From positions 124,001 through 188,000 of the forward strand of contig JANWVY010000001.1 in NCBI GenBank assembly GCA_025056455.1: a stretch of 64,000 nt of DNA. The letters run 5' to 3'. The notes beneath the pieces are model-generated. The model saw only the letters and a program-made list of their open reading frames with translations, made no database searches and was not told the DNA's origin. The position numbers and the translations under genes are program-made. Shown in pieces: positions 9,056-19,989 of this stretch; the stretch's first letter is position 1, and every line of letters starts with the position of its first letter. Origin of the DNA: Bryobacteraceae bacterium (GTDB lineage Bacteria; Acidobacteriota; Terriglobia; Bryobacterales; Bryobacteraceae).

Positions 9056-12000
9056 ATGCTTTGGATCGCCTTCTCGCTGTATCTTGTGCTGCCTATCCTC
9101 GCACAAGATTTCCGGGCCAGCCTTACCGGTTTAATTACAGATCCCGTAGGAGCGGCAGTCCCAGATGCTCGAGTCAGGGTTCGTAACCTTGCAACAAACG
9201 CTCAAGCGGAAACCACTTCCAATGAGACAGGCCGCTATTCGATTCCCTTTCTCATTCCGGGTCGGTATACGGTTGAAGTCGAGGCAACTGGCTTTAAAAA
9301 ATTTGTGCGGGAGAACGTGGAGCTACAAATTAGCGTGCGCGCGGCCTTGGACATCACCTTAGAGCTCGGCTCGCTGAATGAGCAGGTCACGGTCACCAGC
9401 CAGGTCTCGCAGCTCGAAACTGAAACCGCTTCCCGGGGCGGAATTGTCGATAATGACCTGTTGTTAAACGTACCCAATGCGGGGCGCAACGTCTATCAGT
9501 TGGCCTTTGCCATGCCCGGTGTCTACAAGCCATCGACCTCGCAGGGAACAGCCTTCAATCTAGACGGCCTGGCCAATTCCCGAACGTCCATCAACGGAGC
9601 CGCCGCTGGACCCTCAGGAACAGAATCCAATGTCGACGTTCTCATCGACGGCACCAGCGATACAAAAGGCGATCGCCAGGTGGTGATGATTCCGGCGCTT
9701 GAGTCCGTGCAGGAATTCCGAGTCCTGACAAACATTTTTGACGCTCAGTACGGCCGCACGGGAGGCGGGATTATCACCACAACAACCAAATCGGGCACGA
9801 ACGAGTTTCATGGGACGGTTTTTGATCGATATTACGACGACCGGTTAAACGCAAACAGCTGGTCAAACAACCGCCGCGGCGTCAGTCGCCCTACGAATGT
9901 CCAACACAATTACGGTTTTCTTTCCACCGGCCCAATTTGGATACCCAAGATTTTTGATGGCAGGAATAAATTTTTCTACATGGTGAGCTACGACTCAAGT
10001 CCTTCTGCCAGCCTTTACACGAGTCAGTTCACCACGCCTTTGCCAGAAATGAAGCAGGGCGACTTTACGAATCTCTTCGCCAACGATGGCCGGCGAGTGA
10101 TCATCTACGATCCCGCAACAACGAGACTTGGGCCTGATGGGCGAACCTATTTGCGCGACCCCTTTGCAGGCAACCGCATTCCAGCTAACCGGATCAATCC
10201 CGTCGGAGCGAGAATTGTTAGCTACTATCCAGATCCGACCGTACAAGGAGACACCCCTGCACGGCTCAATAACTTCTTTCAGACCTCAAATAACACAGGC
10301 GAGCTGTGGCAATGGACCGGTCGGCTGGACATCCGGCCAACGAATCGCAACGCCTTTTTCGGGCGCTACGGGGAAACCAACATGACACGCTGTTGCGACC
10401 GCCGTTATCCGGAGAATAATCCGGCGGAAGTGAGCACAATCCTGCCCCGTGGCCGCCGCGGGCGCACTCTCACTATTGACTGGACATCGATCGTCAATCC
10501 CTCAACTACTTTGAATTTGCGGGTAGGATTCGCGCGCCTTGAAAACCTTGCTTGGAATCCTCAATCGCTCGCGTTTCATCCTCGGGATCTTGGTTTGCCA
10601 GCCGCCTTGGTCTCGCAGTTTTCCCGCCTCCAATATCCCCTCATCAACATGGGCGCCTACATGTCTCAAGGCTCGACCCCCTTTGTGCAAGCGGACGATA
10701 CCTACTCCGCTGGCGCCCAAGGCGGCAAAGTCGTGGCCACCCATGTCATGAAATTCGGAGTGGACTTACGGGATTTCCGCGCGAATAACTTAAGCTTTGG
10801 CGCTTCTTCAGGGAACTTTACTTTTTCCCGCCTTTGGACACAGGCCGATCCAAACCGGGGCGATGCTTACTCCGGCAACGAAATCGCCACTGCTTTGCTC
10901 GGCCATCCTGTTGCCGGTTTTGCTGACATTCCCATCACAACTGCCTACCGGGGCAAGTATTACGCCCTCTTTTTCCAAGATGACTGGAAACTGACACGCC
11001 GTTTGACGCTGAATCTCGGTTTGCGCTGGGACTACGAGACGCCGGTTTTCGAACGCTACAACCGCCAAACTCGGGGCTTCGCCTTTGGTCAACCGAGCCC
11101 GATCGCCGACCAAGTTCGAAACCGGCCCGGACTGGAAAATTGTCCTGCCTGCCGTAACCTGACTGGGGGTTTACTCTTTGCCGGCAGCAAAGGCGACGCG
11201 CGCTACGCCTTTGCGCCCGACCGCAATAACTTCCAACCGAGAATTGGCGTCGCGTTTTCCCTCGACCGCAAGACGGTGCTCCGAGGCGGCTATGGCATTT
11301 ACTCGCTCGGGCAGTGGGCACTGGGCCCGAACACCGGTTTCAGTCGCTCCACTCCTGTCATTGCGACTGTCGATGGCGTGACACCTTCGGCCTCGATGAG
11401 CAACCCCTTCCCGAATGGGTTGTTACAACCAGTCGGCTCTAGCTTAGGCTTAGCGACAGACTTAGGCCTTGGCATCGCCTTTCACTACACCAACCGTCCC
11501 TTACCTATCTCTCAGCAAGTTTCGGCTGGCTTTCAACGCGAAATGTGGTGGGGAATTCTGGCTGACGTTTCTTATGTAGGGAACTACACAAGCAAGCTTC
11601 CCGTAAGCGGCCAGCTGAACTCGATTCCTATAAGCGAACTTGGCCGCCCAGCCGCATATTACAACGAGCGCGTGACAAATCCCTTCGCTGGTCTTTTGCC
11701 GAATAACTCGGCGCTCAACGGAGCAACCATCCAACGCTCTTTGCTGATGGTCGCTTACCCGCAGTACTCTAGCGTCATCGTGTCCCATGTACCCGCCGGC
11801 CGAACGCGCTATGATGCCATGCAAATGTCCATCAAGAGACGTTTCACCTTCGGACTTAACTTTCAATTTAACTACATGGTTACGAAGAATCTGGAGCGAT
11901 ACACGCTACTCAACGCGCAGGACTTAGACGCGAGCGACATTCTGAATCCGCGACTGGAGAAGCGTTTGGCGATCTTTGATGTACCGCAAAAGGCGTCCTT

Positions 12001-12520
12001 CCTGGGGACCTATGATCTGCCCGTTGGCCGCAAGCGGGCTTTTCTCAACCGGCTGCCTCCGCTGGCAGAGGGCCTGCTCGGCGGATGGAAATTGGGATGG
12101 AACTGGACGTTTCAGAGCGGCTTCCCGATTGATTTTCCCAACGCCGCGCCGCTTGAAGCCCGCAGCGCGAAACTGCCCAAGAACCAGCGCACACTAGAGC
12201 GGTGGTTTGACACTTCCCTGTTCCCAAGAGTGGCCGGACCAGTGCCCTTCACCCTGCGAAACTTCCCCTCCCGTTTTCCTGACGTCCGTTACATGGGTTT
12301 CCGCAACTACGACTTTTCGCTCATGAAGGATATCCGCGTATTTACCGAACGCGTGACGGCTCAAGTGCGCGCCGATGTCATCAACACGTTCAATAGCCCT
12401 TACTTTACCCAGTTAGTCGGAAATCCGCCGAATGTCACGAGCGCAAATTTTGGACAGATCAACCCCCAGCAGAATAACCAGCCGCGCGTCATTTACCTCG
12501 AATTCCGTATGCGCTTTTAA
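9056..12520 (+). CDS. TonB-dependent receptor, Oar-like, with carboxypeptidase regulatory-like domain
   Basis: This is a 1154-residue outer-membrane protein. The signal peptide (LWIAFSLYLVLPILAQ) is followed by a carboxypeptidase-regulatory-like beta sandwich (about 18-105; ASLTGLITDPVGAAVPDARV, then GRYTVEVEATGFKKF). Next is a plug domain (about 115-230; NVLIDGTSDTKGDR, FDAQYGRTGGGIITTTTKSG, EFHGTVFDRY), then a long beta-barrel. It ends in an aromatic residue (EFRMRF), the outer-membrane insertion signal. A good ribosome site (AGAAAGG) lies 8 nt before the ATG. These receptors are thought to take up large substrates or anchor to the surface; the ligand is unknown. It converges on serS. Confidence 0.93.
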   Translation: MLWIAFSLYLVLPILAQDFRASLTGLITDPVGAAVPDARVRVRNLATNAQAETTSNETGRYSIPFLIPGRYTVEVEATGFKKFVRENVELQISVRAALDITLELGSLNEQVTVTSQVSQLETETASRGGIVDNDLLLNVPNAGRNVYQLAFAMPGVYKPSTSQGTAFNLDGLANSRTSINGAAAGPSGTESNVDVLIDGTSDTKGDRQVVMIPALESVQEFRVLTNIFDAQYGRTGGGIITTTTKSGTNEFHGTVFDRYYDDRLNANSWSNNRRGVSRPTNVQHNYGFLSTGPIWIPKIFDGRNKFFYMVSYDSSPSASLYTSQFTTPLPEMKQGDFTNLFANDGRRVIIYDPATTRLGPDGRTYLRDPFAGNRIPANRINPVGARIVSYYPDPTVQGDTPARLNNFFQTSNNTGELWQWTGRLDIRPTNRNAFFGRYGETNMTRCCDRRYPENNPAEVSTILPRGRRGRTLTIDWTSIVNPSTTLNLRVGFARLENLAWNPQSLAFHPRDLGLPAALVSQFSRLQYPLINMGAYMSQGSTPFVQADDTYSAGAQGGKVVATHVMKFGVDLRDFRANNLSFGASSGNFTFSRLWTQADPNRGDAYSGNEIATALLGHPVAGFADIPITTAYRGKYYALFFQDDWKLTRRLTLNLGLRWDYETPVFERYNRQTRGFAFGQPSPIADQVRNRPGLENCPACRNLTGGLLFAGSKGDARYAFAPDRNNFQPRIGVAFSLDRKTVLRGGYGIYSLGQWALGPNTGFSRSTPVIATVDGVTPSASMSNPFPNGLLQPVGSSLGLATDLGLGIAFHYTNRPLPISQQVSAGFQREMWWGILADVSYVGNYTSKLPVSGQLNSIPISELGRPAAYYNERVTNPFAGLLPNNSALNGATIQRSLLMVAYPQYSSVIVSHVPAGRTRYDAMQMSIKRRFTFGLNFQFNYMVTKNLERYTLLNAQDLDASDILNPRLEKRLAIFDVPQKASFLGTYDLPVGRKRAFLNRLPPLAEGLLGGWKLGWNWTFQSGFPIDFPNAAPLEARSAKLPKNQRTLERWFDTSLFPRVAGPVPFTLRNFPSRFPDVRYMGFRNYDFSLMKDIRVFTERVTAQVRADVINTFNSPYFTQLVGNPPNVTSANFGQINPQQNNQPRVIYLEFRMRF

Positions 12521-12540
12521 GCAACTAAGAGCTTGCAGCG

Positions 12541-14130
<1,590 letters not shown>

Positions 14131-14160
14131 GTTTGTGAACCCGGCCTTCTGCGGATCCCC

Positions 14161-17100
14161 TTACTGAGGAACTTCGCTCCGGCTAACGAGTGAGAATCCC
14201 ACCGGAGCGCGAAGAGCGCTCAGCTTTTCCTCGGCAAGCTGCTTGACCCGGCGAATATTCGCTTCCTTAATCGCTTCGTAGCCGCGGATTTGATCCGGCA
14301 AGCTGGCGATTTCAACGGCCAGCGCCTCGTTTTCCGGCGTGAAATGGCGTAGGATTTCGTCCACCAAATTTCGATACCAATCAATTAACTCCCGTTCTTG
14401 GCGCCGGTGCCGGCTGTAACCAAATACGTCGAAAACCGTGCCGCGGAGAAAGCGCAGCGCGGCTAGCATCTTCAACACGGGCTTAAACCAGGGTCCCAGG
14501 GTGAGCTTGCGCTTCAGTCCTAGAGCACGGAGCAGCGGAGGATGCAGGTGATAGGACAAGGATTCTGGTTTCTCCCACAGATCGAGAATCTGCCGCTCAC
14601 GTTGCGGGTCCGTCAACAACCGCGCTACCTCATACTCGTCTTTGTACGCCATGAGCTTAAACAAATTGTAGGAGACGGTCTCGCGCAACGGCGGGGGCAC
14701 TTTTGCTACAAATGATTCAAACTGCCGCGCGTAGGCGGCATTCTGGTAGCGGCGCAACTCCGCGGCCCGGTCTAAAGGCTGGCTGCTCGCAGAAGAGGCG
14801 GGTTTGGCGAAAGACTCCACAAAACCCGGGTCCTCATAATATTTCCGCCCCCATAAAAACACTTGGAGGTTCCGTTCAACGTCTACGCCGTTCAGCCGGA
14901 TCGCCGCCTGCAACGAGCTCTCGCTTACAGGCAACAACCCCGCTTGGAAGGCGACGCCGGTGAGAAACAGATTCACGGCGAGATGCGTTCCAAACAGCGT
15001 CTCAGCCAGACGCGCCGCATCCACATACAGGTTGCGCCCGTGCCGCGTTCGGGAGCGGATCCTTTCAACAAGCCGCTCTGGACCAACCAGCATCGTTCGT
15101 TTGCGAATTTCTTCACCGGTTGGCGTATGCGTAGTGTTCAAAACAGCCACCGTCCGCTCCGGATCCGCAGTCTTCAGATTCTCGGTCGCCGCAGCGCCCA
15201 GAAGGTCGAAGCCAAGCAGAAGATCAGCGTTGCCAGCGTTTGTACGCGCGGCACGTTCGACGGGCCGCTCGCTAATCAACAAATGCGACACCACAGCGCC
15301 ACCTTTTTGCGCCAAACCCGTCTGGTCTAAGCTAATCACCGAAAGACCGTCCATCACTGCTGCATGAGCCAGTAAAGCGTTGATGGTGACGACACCAGTT
15401 CCGCCAATTCCAGGCATGACGATGCGGTAGCCATCCCCAACGGCAGCAACCTGGCGCGGAGCTGGCACTTCGGCCTCTGGCAACTTCGGTAAGGGGCGTT
15501 TCTTTAAGCCGCTGCCTTCCGCAATTCGTACGGTGAGAAACGACGGGCAGTCCCCGAGTGCACAGCTATAGTCCTTGTTGCAGGAGGATTGATGGATCTG
15601 AATCTTTTGTCCCCGTGGCGTAGACACCGGATGCAGGCTCATACAGTTGGACTGTTTGACGCAATCGCCGCAGCCCTCGCAAACCTCTTCGTGAATCACC
15701 AAGCGTCGCACAGGTTCGGCTAATTTTCCCCGGCTGCGCAGGCGGCGCTTTTCCGCGGCGCATTGCTGGTCGTAGATGATTGCTGTCACGCCGGGAATCT
15801 TTTCCAGCTCGGCGAGGGTTTCTTCGAGCCTGCTACGGTCGCGCACCTCCGCATTTGGGGCAAGCACAGCGCCGTCGGTGTACTGCGAAGGATCTTCAGC
15901 CAGGACGACAATCTTTTTTACGCCCTCGGCCTCCAGTTTCCGGGTGAGTTCGGGCACTGGCAAGGCCCCCACCGCCTTCTGCCCGCCGGTCATGGCGACA
16001 TGACCGTTATAAAGGATCTTGAAGGTGATGTTGACTCCAGCCGCCACGCACGCCTCCACGGCTAGAGAACCCGAATGAAAAAACGTCCCATCGCCTTGAT
16101 TTTGAAAAATGTGTTTTCGCTCGACGAACGGAGACATGCCAATCCAGGGCGCCCCTTCACCACCCATATGCGTACAAAACAGATAGCCCCGGTTGGCATC
16201 GTGCAGCATGGCGGACATGCCGTGACAGCCAATTCCTCCGCCTGCTACTTGATGGTCTAGCAACAGCGTCGAGCGGTTGTGCGGGCATCCCGAACAGAAG
16301 TTCGGGGGCCGTAAAGCTGTCGGCTCGCTCGAACACTCAAGCGCCACTTCAATCCGTTCGAGCCTCCGGCGCACGGACTCGCTCAGCTCACTGGCCGGAA
16401 GGCACTGCACAAAAACTCGCGCAATCAGGTCGGGATCAAGTTCATAGGCAGCGGGTAACAACGGGCCGCCCGATTCGTCTTCCTTGCCCACGATCACCGG
16501 GCGATCGGAGAGGTTGAACAAGGAGTCGCGCAGCTGCATTTCTAAAAAACTGCGCTTTTCTTCAAGAACCAAGATTTTCCTTAACCCACAGGCGAAATCT
16601 CTCGCAAAGCGAGGCTCAATCGGAAAGGTCATGCCAAATTTGGCCACCCGAACCCCGAGAGCCTCGAGGTCCCTCTCAGCCAGGCCTAAATCGGCGAGTG
16701 CTTGCATGAAATCGTAGTAGGATTTTCCGGCCGTTGCGACACCCAGCCAAGCATTTTGGGTTGCGCCGAACCAGCGGTTGAGCTGGTTGGCCCGGGCGAA
16801 GGCTTTTGCCGCCTCGAGCCTGCGGTAGTTGACCTCGGGCTCCATGGCGTTGGTGTATGGGATGTACAATCGCGCGTCGGTCCGCTTTTGATAGCCTTCC
16901 GGAAACACAATGGAGAGCCGGCCCGGATCCACCTCCACCGAGCCTCCTCCGTCACAGACTGCCGTCAGCAGCTTGAGCGCCGTCCACGCTCCCGTATAGC
17001 GTGACAAAGCGATTCCCAAAAGCCCGTAGTCTAGCGCCTCTTGCGTATTCCCAGGAAACAAAATCGGGATGGCGGCGCTCAACAAACTGAAATCGCTTTG

Positions 17101-17556
17101 ATGAGGAATTGACGAGCTCTTGCAGGCGTGGTCATCACCGGCCAGAACCAGGGCTGCGCACTGGCCTGGTGAGCCGGCGAGGTTCGCGTGGCGGAAAACA
17201 TCTCCACTGCGGTCCACTCCCGGCCCTTTTCCATACCAAATGCCCACCACGCCATCAAACTTTGAAGCACCCATGACCTGGTAGATCTGGCTACCGAAAA
17301 TAGCGGTCGCGGCAAGATCCTCGTTGACAGCGGGTCGGACATGGATATCAAGCTCTCCCAGCAGATCCTTGACCCTTTCGAGCGCCAAATCATAGCCACC
17401 AAGGGGCGAGCCTTCGTAGCCCGAGATCAATACCCCGGTCTTCAATCCCGCCCGCCGGTCGCGGCGCACTTGCTCCATGGGCAACCGCACGAGCGCTTGA
17501 ATGCCGGTCAGATAGACTTTCCCGGTCTCGACAAGATAACGGTCAGTGAGCTTCAT
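14161..17556 (-). CDS. Fused indolepyruvate ferredoxin oxidoreductase (alpha-beta, single chain)
   Basis: This 1131-residue enzyme oxidatively decarboxylates aryl-pyruvates (2-keto acids of Trp, Phe, Tyr) to aryl-acetyl-CoA. The N-terminal pyrimidine-binding domain has GYEGSPLGGYD. A Cys cluster CSGCPHNRSTLL follows. The TPP site is GDGTFFHSG ending in LYN about 20 residues on. A ferredoxin-like region has CEGCGDCVKQSNCMSLHP. The C-terminal gamma-type domain begins GIGGTGVVTINALLAHA. Archaeal enzymes are split into IorA and IorB; this single-chain, roughly 1130-1190-residue form is the one in aerobic proteobacteria and acidobacteria. It is a lone gene, with the permease remnant 30 bp past its end. 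The electron acceptor is not identifiable. Confidence 0.92.
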   Translation of the reverse strand: MKLTDRYLVETGKVYLTGIQALVRLPMEQVRRDRRAGLKTGVLISGYEGSPLGGYDLALERVKDLLGELDIHVRPAVNEDLAATAIFGSQIYQVMGASKFDGVVGIWYGKGPGVDRSGDVFRHANLAGSPGQCAALVLAGDDHACKSSSIPHQSDFSLLSAAIPILFPGNTQEALDYGLLGIALSRYTGAWTALKLLTAVCDGGGSVEVDPGRLSIVFPEGYQKRTDARLYIPYTNAMEPEVNYRRLEAAKAFARANQLNRWFGATQNAWLGVATAGKSYYDFMQALADLGLAERDLEALGVRVAKFGMTFPIEPRFARDFACGLRKILVLEEKRSFLEMQLRDSLFNLSDRPVIVGKEDESGGPLLPAAYELDPDLIARVFVQCLPASELSESVRRRLERIEVALECSSEPTALRPPNFCSGCPHNRSTLLLDHQVAGGGIGCHGMSAMLHDANRGYLFCTHMGGEGAPWIGMSPFVERKHIFQNQGDGTFFHSGSLAVEACVAAGVNITFKILYNGHVAMTGGQKAVGALPVPELTRKLEAEGVKKIVVLAEDPSQYTDGAVLAPNAEVRDRSRLEETLAELEKIPGVTAIIYDQQCAAEKRRLRSRGKLAEPVRRLVIHEEVCEGCGDCVKQSNCMSLHPVSTPRGQKIQIHQSSCNKDYSCALGDCPSFLTVRIAEGSGLKKRPLPKLPEAEVPAPRQVAAVGDGYRIVMPGIGGTGVVTINALLAHAAVMDGLSVISLDQTGLAQKGGAVVSHLLISERPVERAARTNAGNADLLLGFDLLGAAATENLKTADPERTVAVLNTTHTPTGEEIRKRTMLVGPERLVERIRSRTRHGRNLYVDAARLAETLFGTHLAVNLFLTGVAFQAGLLPVSESSLQAAIRLNGVDVERNLQVFLWGRKYYEDPGFVESFAKPASSASSQPLDRAAELRRYQNAAYARQFESFVAKVPPPLRETVSYNLFKLMAYKDEYEVARLLTDPQRERQILDLWEKPESLSYHLHPPLLRALGLKRKLTLGPWFKPVLKMLAALRFLRGTVFDVFGYSRHRRQERELIDWYRNLVDEILRHFTPENEALAVEIASLPDQIRGYEAIKEANIRRVKQLAEEKLSALRAPVGFSLVSRSEVPQ

Positions 17557-17640
17557 TGGACCTTATTCTCTCAACTTAAAGACCGGTGTTTTGAGGAGCG
17601 GCTGCAAAACCCAGTGGCACGATGAGAGTCCAGCCTCGCG

Positions 17641-18552
17641 TTAGGCCATGGCTAAAATCCGGTCCAACGCACGCGAGATCTTCAGCAGATATCCCGGTTC
17701 CGAAGGACGCCAACCATATTCCGCACTCACAAATCCCTGGTAGCCAGCAGCGCGCAACCCTGACATCACCGCTTTCCAATCGACATCCCCTTCGAGCAAA
17801 TCCACCACGCGCCCGGGCTCGGCCGTCGTCGCAAGCTTGTAATCCTTGAAATGCACCCTTCTGATGCGGTTTCCAAGCGTCGCAATCCAGTCTTGCGGAT
17901 AGCCAAGCTCCATCACGTTGGCGACGTCGAAGTGAGTCTGAATCCAAGGGCTTTGAAACTGATCGACGAAGGCGCGCATCTCGAGCGGGCTGAGCAAAAA
18001 CTTGTTCTGGGCGTTTTCCACGGTCAGATACACGCGCTCGCGAGCAGCGTCCGCCACCAGCTTCTGGATCTCCTGGCTTACCCGGTCCCAGGTTTGCTGG
18101 TATCCATACAGGAATTTGGGGCCTTCCCCAAGGCATCCGGGCACAAGCAGTAAGGCGCCGCAATTCAGACGCCGAGCCAGTGTCAGGGCTTTGCGGAGAT
18201 TTTCCACGCCAGCGGCCCGCACCTGAGGGTCATCGTCATAAAGCTTCACACCACCCTCCGCGCGAGAGGGCCAGATACTGACAAACGCCACATTCAAGCG
18301 CCGCGAGGCGTCGAGCAGACGCTCCAAATCTTCGGAAGACGCATTCAGCTCTAGCCCGTGCCCAATCTGCACTTCGATTCCCTGAAAACCCGCTTTCGCC
18401 GCGGCCTGAAGCTGTTCGAGCAGTGGCGTGCCTGCGGCAAAAACGCCGCTACAAATGGACTTCCAGAAAGCGGGAGAACGAGCTGGCCCAGCCACCCCGA
18501 GCCCGGCCGCTACAGCGGCCAACGGCGAACCTAAAAATTCCCGGCGGTTCAT
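17641..18552 (-). CDS. Tat-exported sugar phosphate isomerase/epimerase-like TIM-barrel protein
   Basis: This 303-residue protein opens with a twin-arginine signal (MNRREFLGSPLAAVAAGLG) and is probably exported to the periplasm. The mature part is an AP-endonuclease-2/xylose-isomerase-like TIM barrel. Visible metal-site strands are GIEVQIGH near the start, LTVENAQNKF (catalytic Glu region), QTHFDVANV (His/Asp ligands), RRVHFKDYK (His ligand) and FVSAEYGWRP (last Glu). Such proteins isomerise or epimerise keto sugars or inositols; the substrate is not predictable. It lies in a minus-strand run between dctA and the indolepyruvate oxidoreductase, with 84-87 bp gaps that make a common transcript possible but unproven. 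Confidence 0.85.
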   Translation of the reverse strand: MNRREFLGSPLAAVAAGLGVAGPARSPAFWKSICSGVFAAGTPLLEQLQAAAKAGFQGIEVQIGHGLELNASSEDLERLLDASRRLNVAFVSIWPSRAEGGVKLYDDDPQVRAAGVENLRKALTLARRLNCGALLLVPGCLGEGPKFLYGYQQTWDRVSQEIQKLVADAARERVYLTVENAQNKFLLSPLEMRAFVDQFQSPWIQTHFDVANVMELGYPQDWIATLGNRIRRVHFKDYKLATTAEPGRVVDLLEGDVDWKAVMSGLRAAGYQGFVSAEYGWRPSEPGYLLKISRALDRILAMA

Positions 18553-18639
18553 TCCGGCTCGGATTCTAACACGACCAGCAGCGAGGCCGAAAAAGTAAGG
18601 GCGCTGGCATTCGTTCCGGCTGGTCGAGCAGGTTGAGCT

Positions 18640-19989
18640 TTAGGCGGGTTTATCCCCCGGCGACCTGAGCCGGCGTCTCAAGCATTCCCGGTCCAGATCA
18701 TCGGTCCAGTGGGCGACGACGATCGCCGCTACGCCATTGCCGATGACATTGGTGATGGCCCGCGCTTCCGACATAAAGCGGTCAATCCCGAGAATGAGAG
18801 CCAGTCCGCTCACGGGCACGTCTCCGACGGCGGAAAGCGTGGCTGCCAGCACGATGAAGCCGCTACCGGTGACCCCTGCTGCGCCCTTTGACGTCAGCAA
18901 CAGCACGGCAAGCAGCGTTAGCTGCTGGCTGAGCGACAGGGGCGTATTCGTAGCTTGTGCGACAAACACCGCCGCCATCGTCAAATAAATAGACGTGCCA
19001 TCTAAGTTAAAGGAATAACCGGTCGGAATGACCAAACCGACTGTGGGCTTCCCCGCTCCGAGGGCCTCCATCTTCGCCATCATGCGGGGCAGCGCAGCTT
19101 CTGAAGACGACGTTCCGAGAACCAGCAATAGCTCTTCTCGAATATAGGAAAGGAAGGGCAGGATGCGAAAGCCGTGCGCTCGCGCAATGATTCCTAAAAC
19201 GCCGAAAATAAACACGGCGCAGGTTAGATAAAAAGTGACCATCAGCTTGGCGAGCGACAGCAAGCTCTTGGCGCCGTAGGCTCCCACCGTAAAAGCCATC
19301 GCGCCAAACGCACCCGCCGGAGCCGCATACATGATGAGCTTCACCATGGCGAACAAAACTGAGGTCAGTTGTTCGATCAGCTGAAACACTAGCGACCGCC
19401 GTCCACCGCAGCGCTGCAAGGCGACGCCAAACAGAATCGATACCAGCAGCACTTGCAGGATTTCGCCCTTTGCGAAAGCGTCCACAAAAGTGGAAGGAAT
19501 GACATGGAGCAAGAAATCCCGGGTTGACGTCATCTTGCCGGGACCTGCATACTGCGATACGGCAGCGGCATCGAGCGTCCGCGCATCCACATTCATGCCC
19601 TCTCCTGGCCGGATGGTGTTGACGACAATTAGACCCGCAACCAGCGCCAGCGTGCTGACGACTTCAAAGTAGAGTAGCGCCAAAGCGCCGGTCCTGCCGA
19701 TTCGCTTCAAGTCCTCCGCGCCAGCAATGCCCAGCACGACAGTGGAGAAGATCACCGGCGCGATAATCATTTTGATCAGCTTGATGAACCCGTCGCCCAA
19801 GGGCTTCATGCTAGCTGCAGCGCTGGGCGCCACCATGCCGAGAACGATGCCCGCGCCAATGGCAAGGAGAACCTGGAAATAAAGACTTCGATAGATGGGT
19901 TGCGCCGGCGAGGAGACCTGGCCGCTTGACTGCCCCTCGCCCCCCGTCCTTTCGCCCGTCTGCTGGCCGACTCCGCCTAAAGGCGGCAT
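18640..19989 (-). CDS. dctA: C4-dicarboxylate/amino-acid:cation symporter (DctA/GltP family)
   Basis: This 449-residue inner-membrane DAACS-family carrier probably imports succinate, fumarate, malate or an acidic amino acid with H+ or Na+. The family fingerprints are present: [21 protein letters not shown] near the N-terminus, [14 protein letters not shown] (serine-rich hairpin), [22 protein letters not shown], and the substrate-site segment [21 protein letters not shown]. The serine-rich motif plus a C-terminal MSEARAxTN fits C4-dicarboxylate carriers. A 30-residue hydrophilic N-terminal tail is unusual, but no later start exists. Its ATG lies 13 nt inside the end of pckG on the same strand, so the two are co-translated. 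That supports uptake of C4 acids feeding PEP synthesis. Confidence 0.88.
   Translation of the reverse strand: MPPLGGVGQQTGERTGGEGQSSGQVSSPAQPIYRSLYFQVLLAIGAGIVLGMVAPSAAASMKPLGDGFIKLIKMIIAPVIFSTVVLGIAGAEDLKRIGRTGALALLYFEVVSTLALVAGLIVVNTIRPGEGMNVDARTLDAAAVSQYAGPGKMTSTRDFLLHVIPSTFVDAFAKGEILQVLLVSILFGVALQRCGGRRSLVFQLIEQLTSVLFAMVKLIMYAAPAGAFGAMAFTVGAYGAKSLLSLAKLMVTFYLTCAVFIFGVLGIIARAHGFRILPFLSYIREELLLVLGTSSSEAALPRMMAKMEALGAGKPTVGLVIPTGYSFNLDGTSIYLTMAAVFVAQATNTPLSLSQQLTLLAVLLLTSKGAAGVTGSGFIVLAATLSAVGDVPVSGLALILGIDRFMSEARAITNVIGNGVAAIVVAHWTDDLDRECLRRRLRSPGDKPA

Noticed and set aside
9056..12520. A CirA/FepA-type siderophore receptor for the first TonB gene
   Set aside because: The carboxypeptidase-like N-terminal domain, length above 1100 residues and Oar-like barrel segments differ from siderophore receptors; no iron genes are near.
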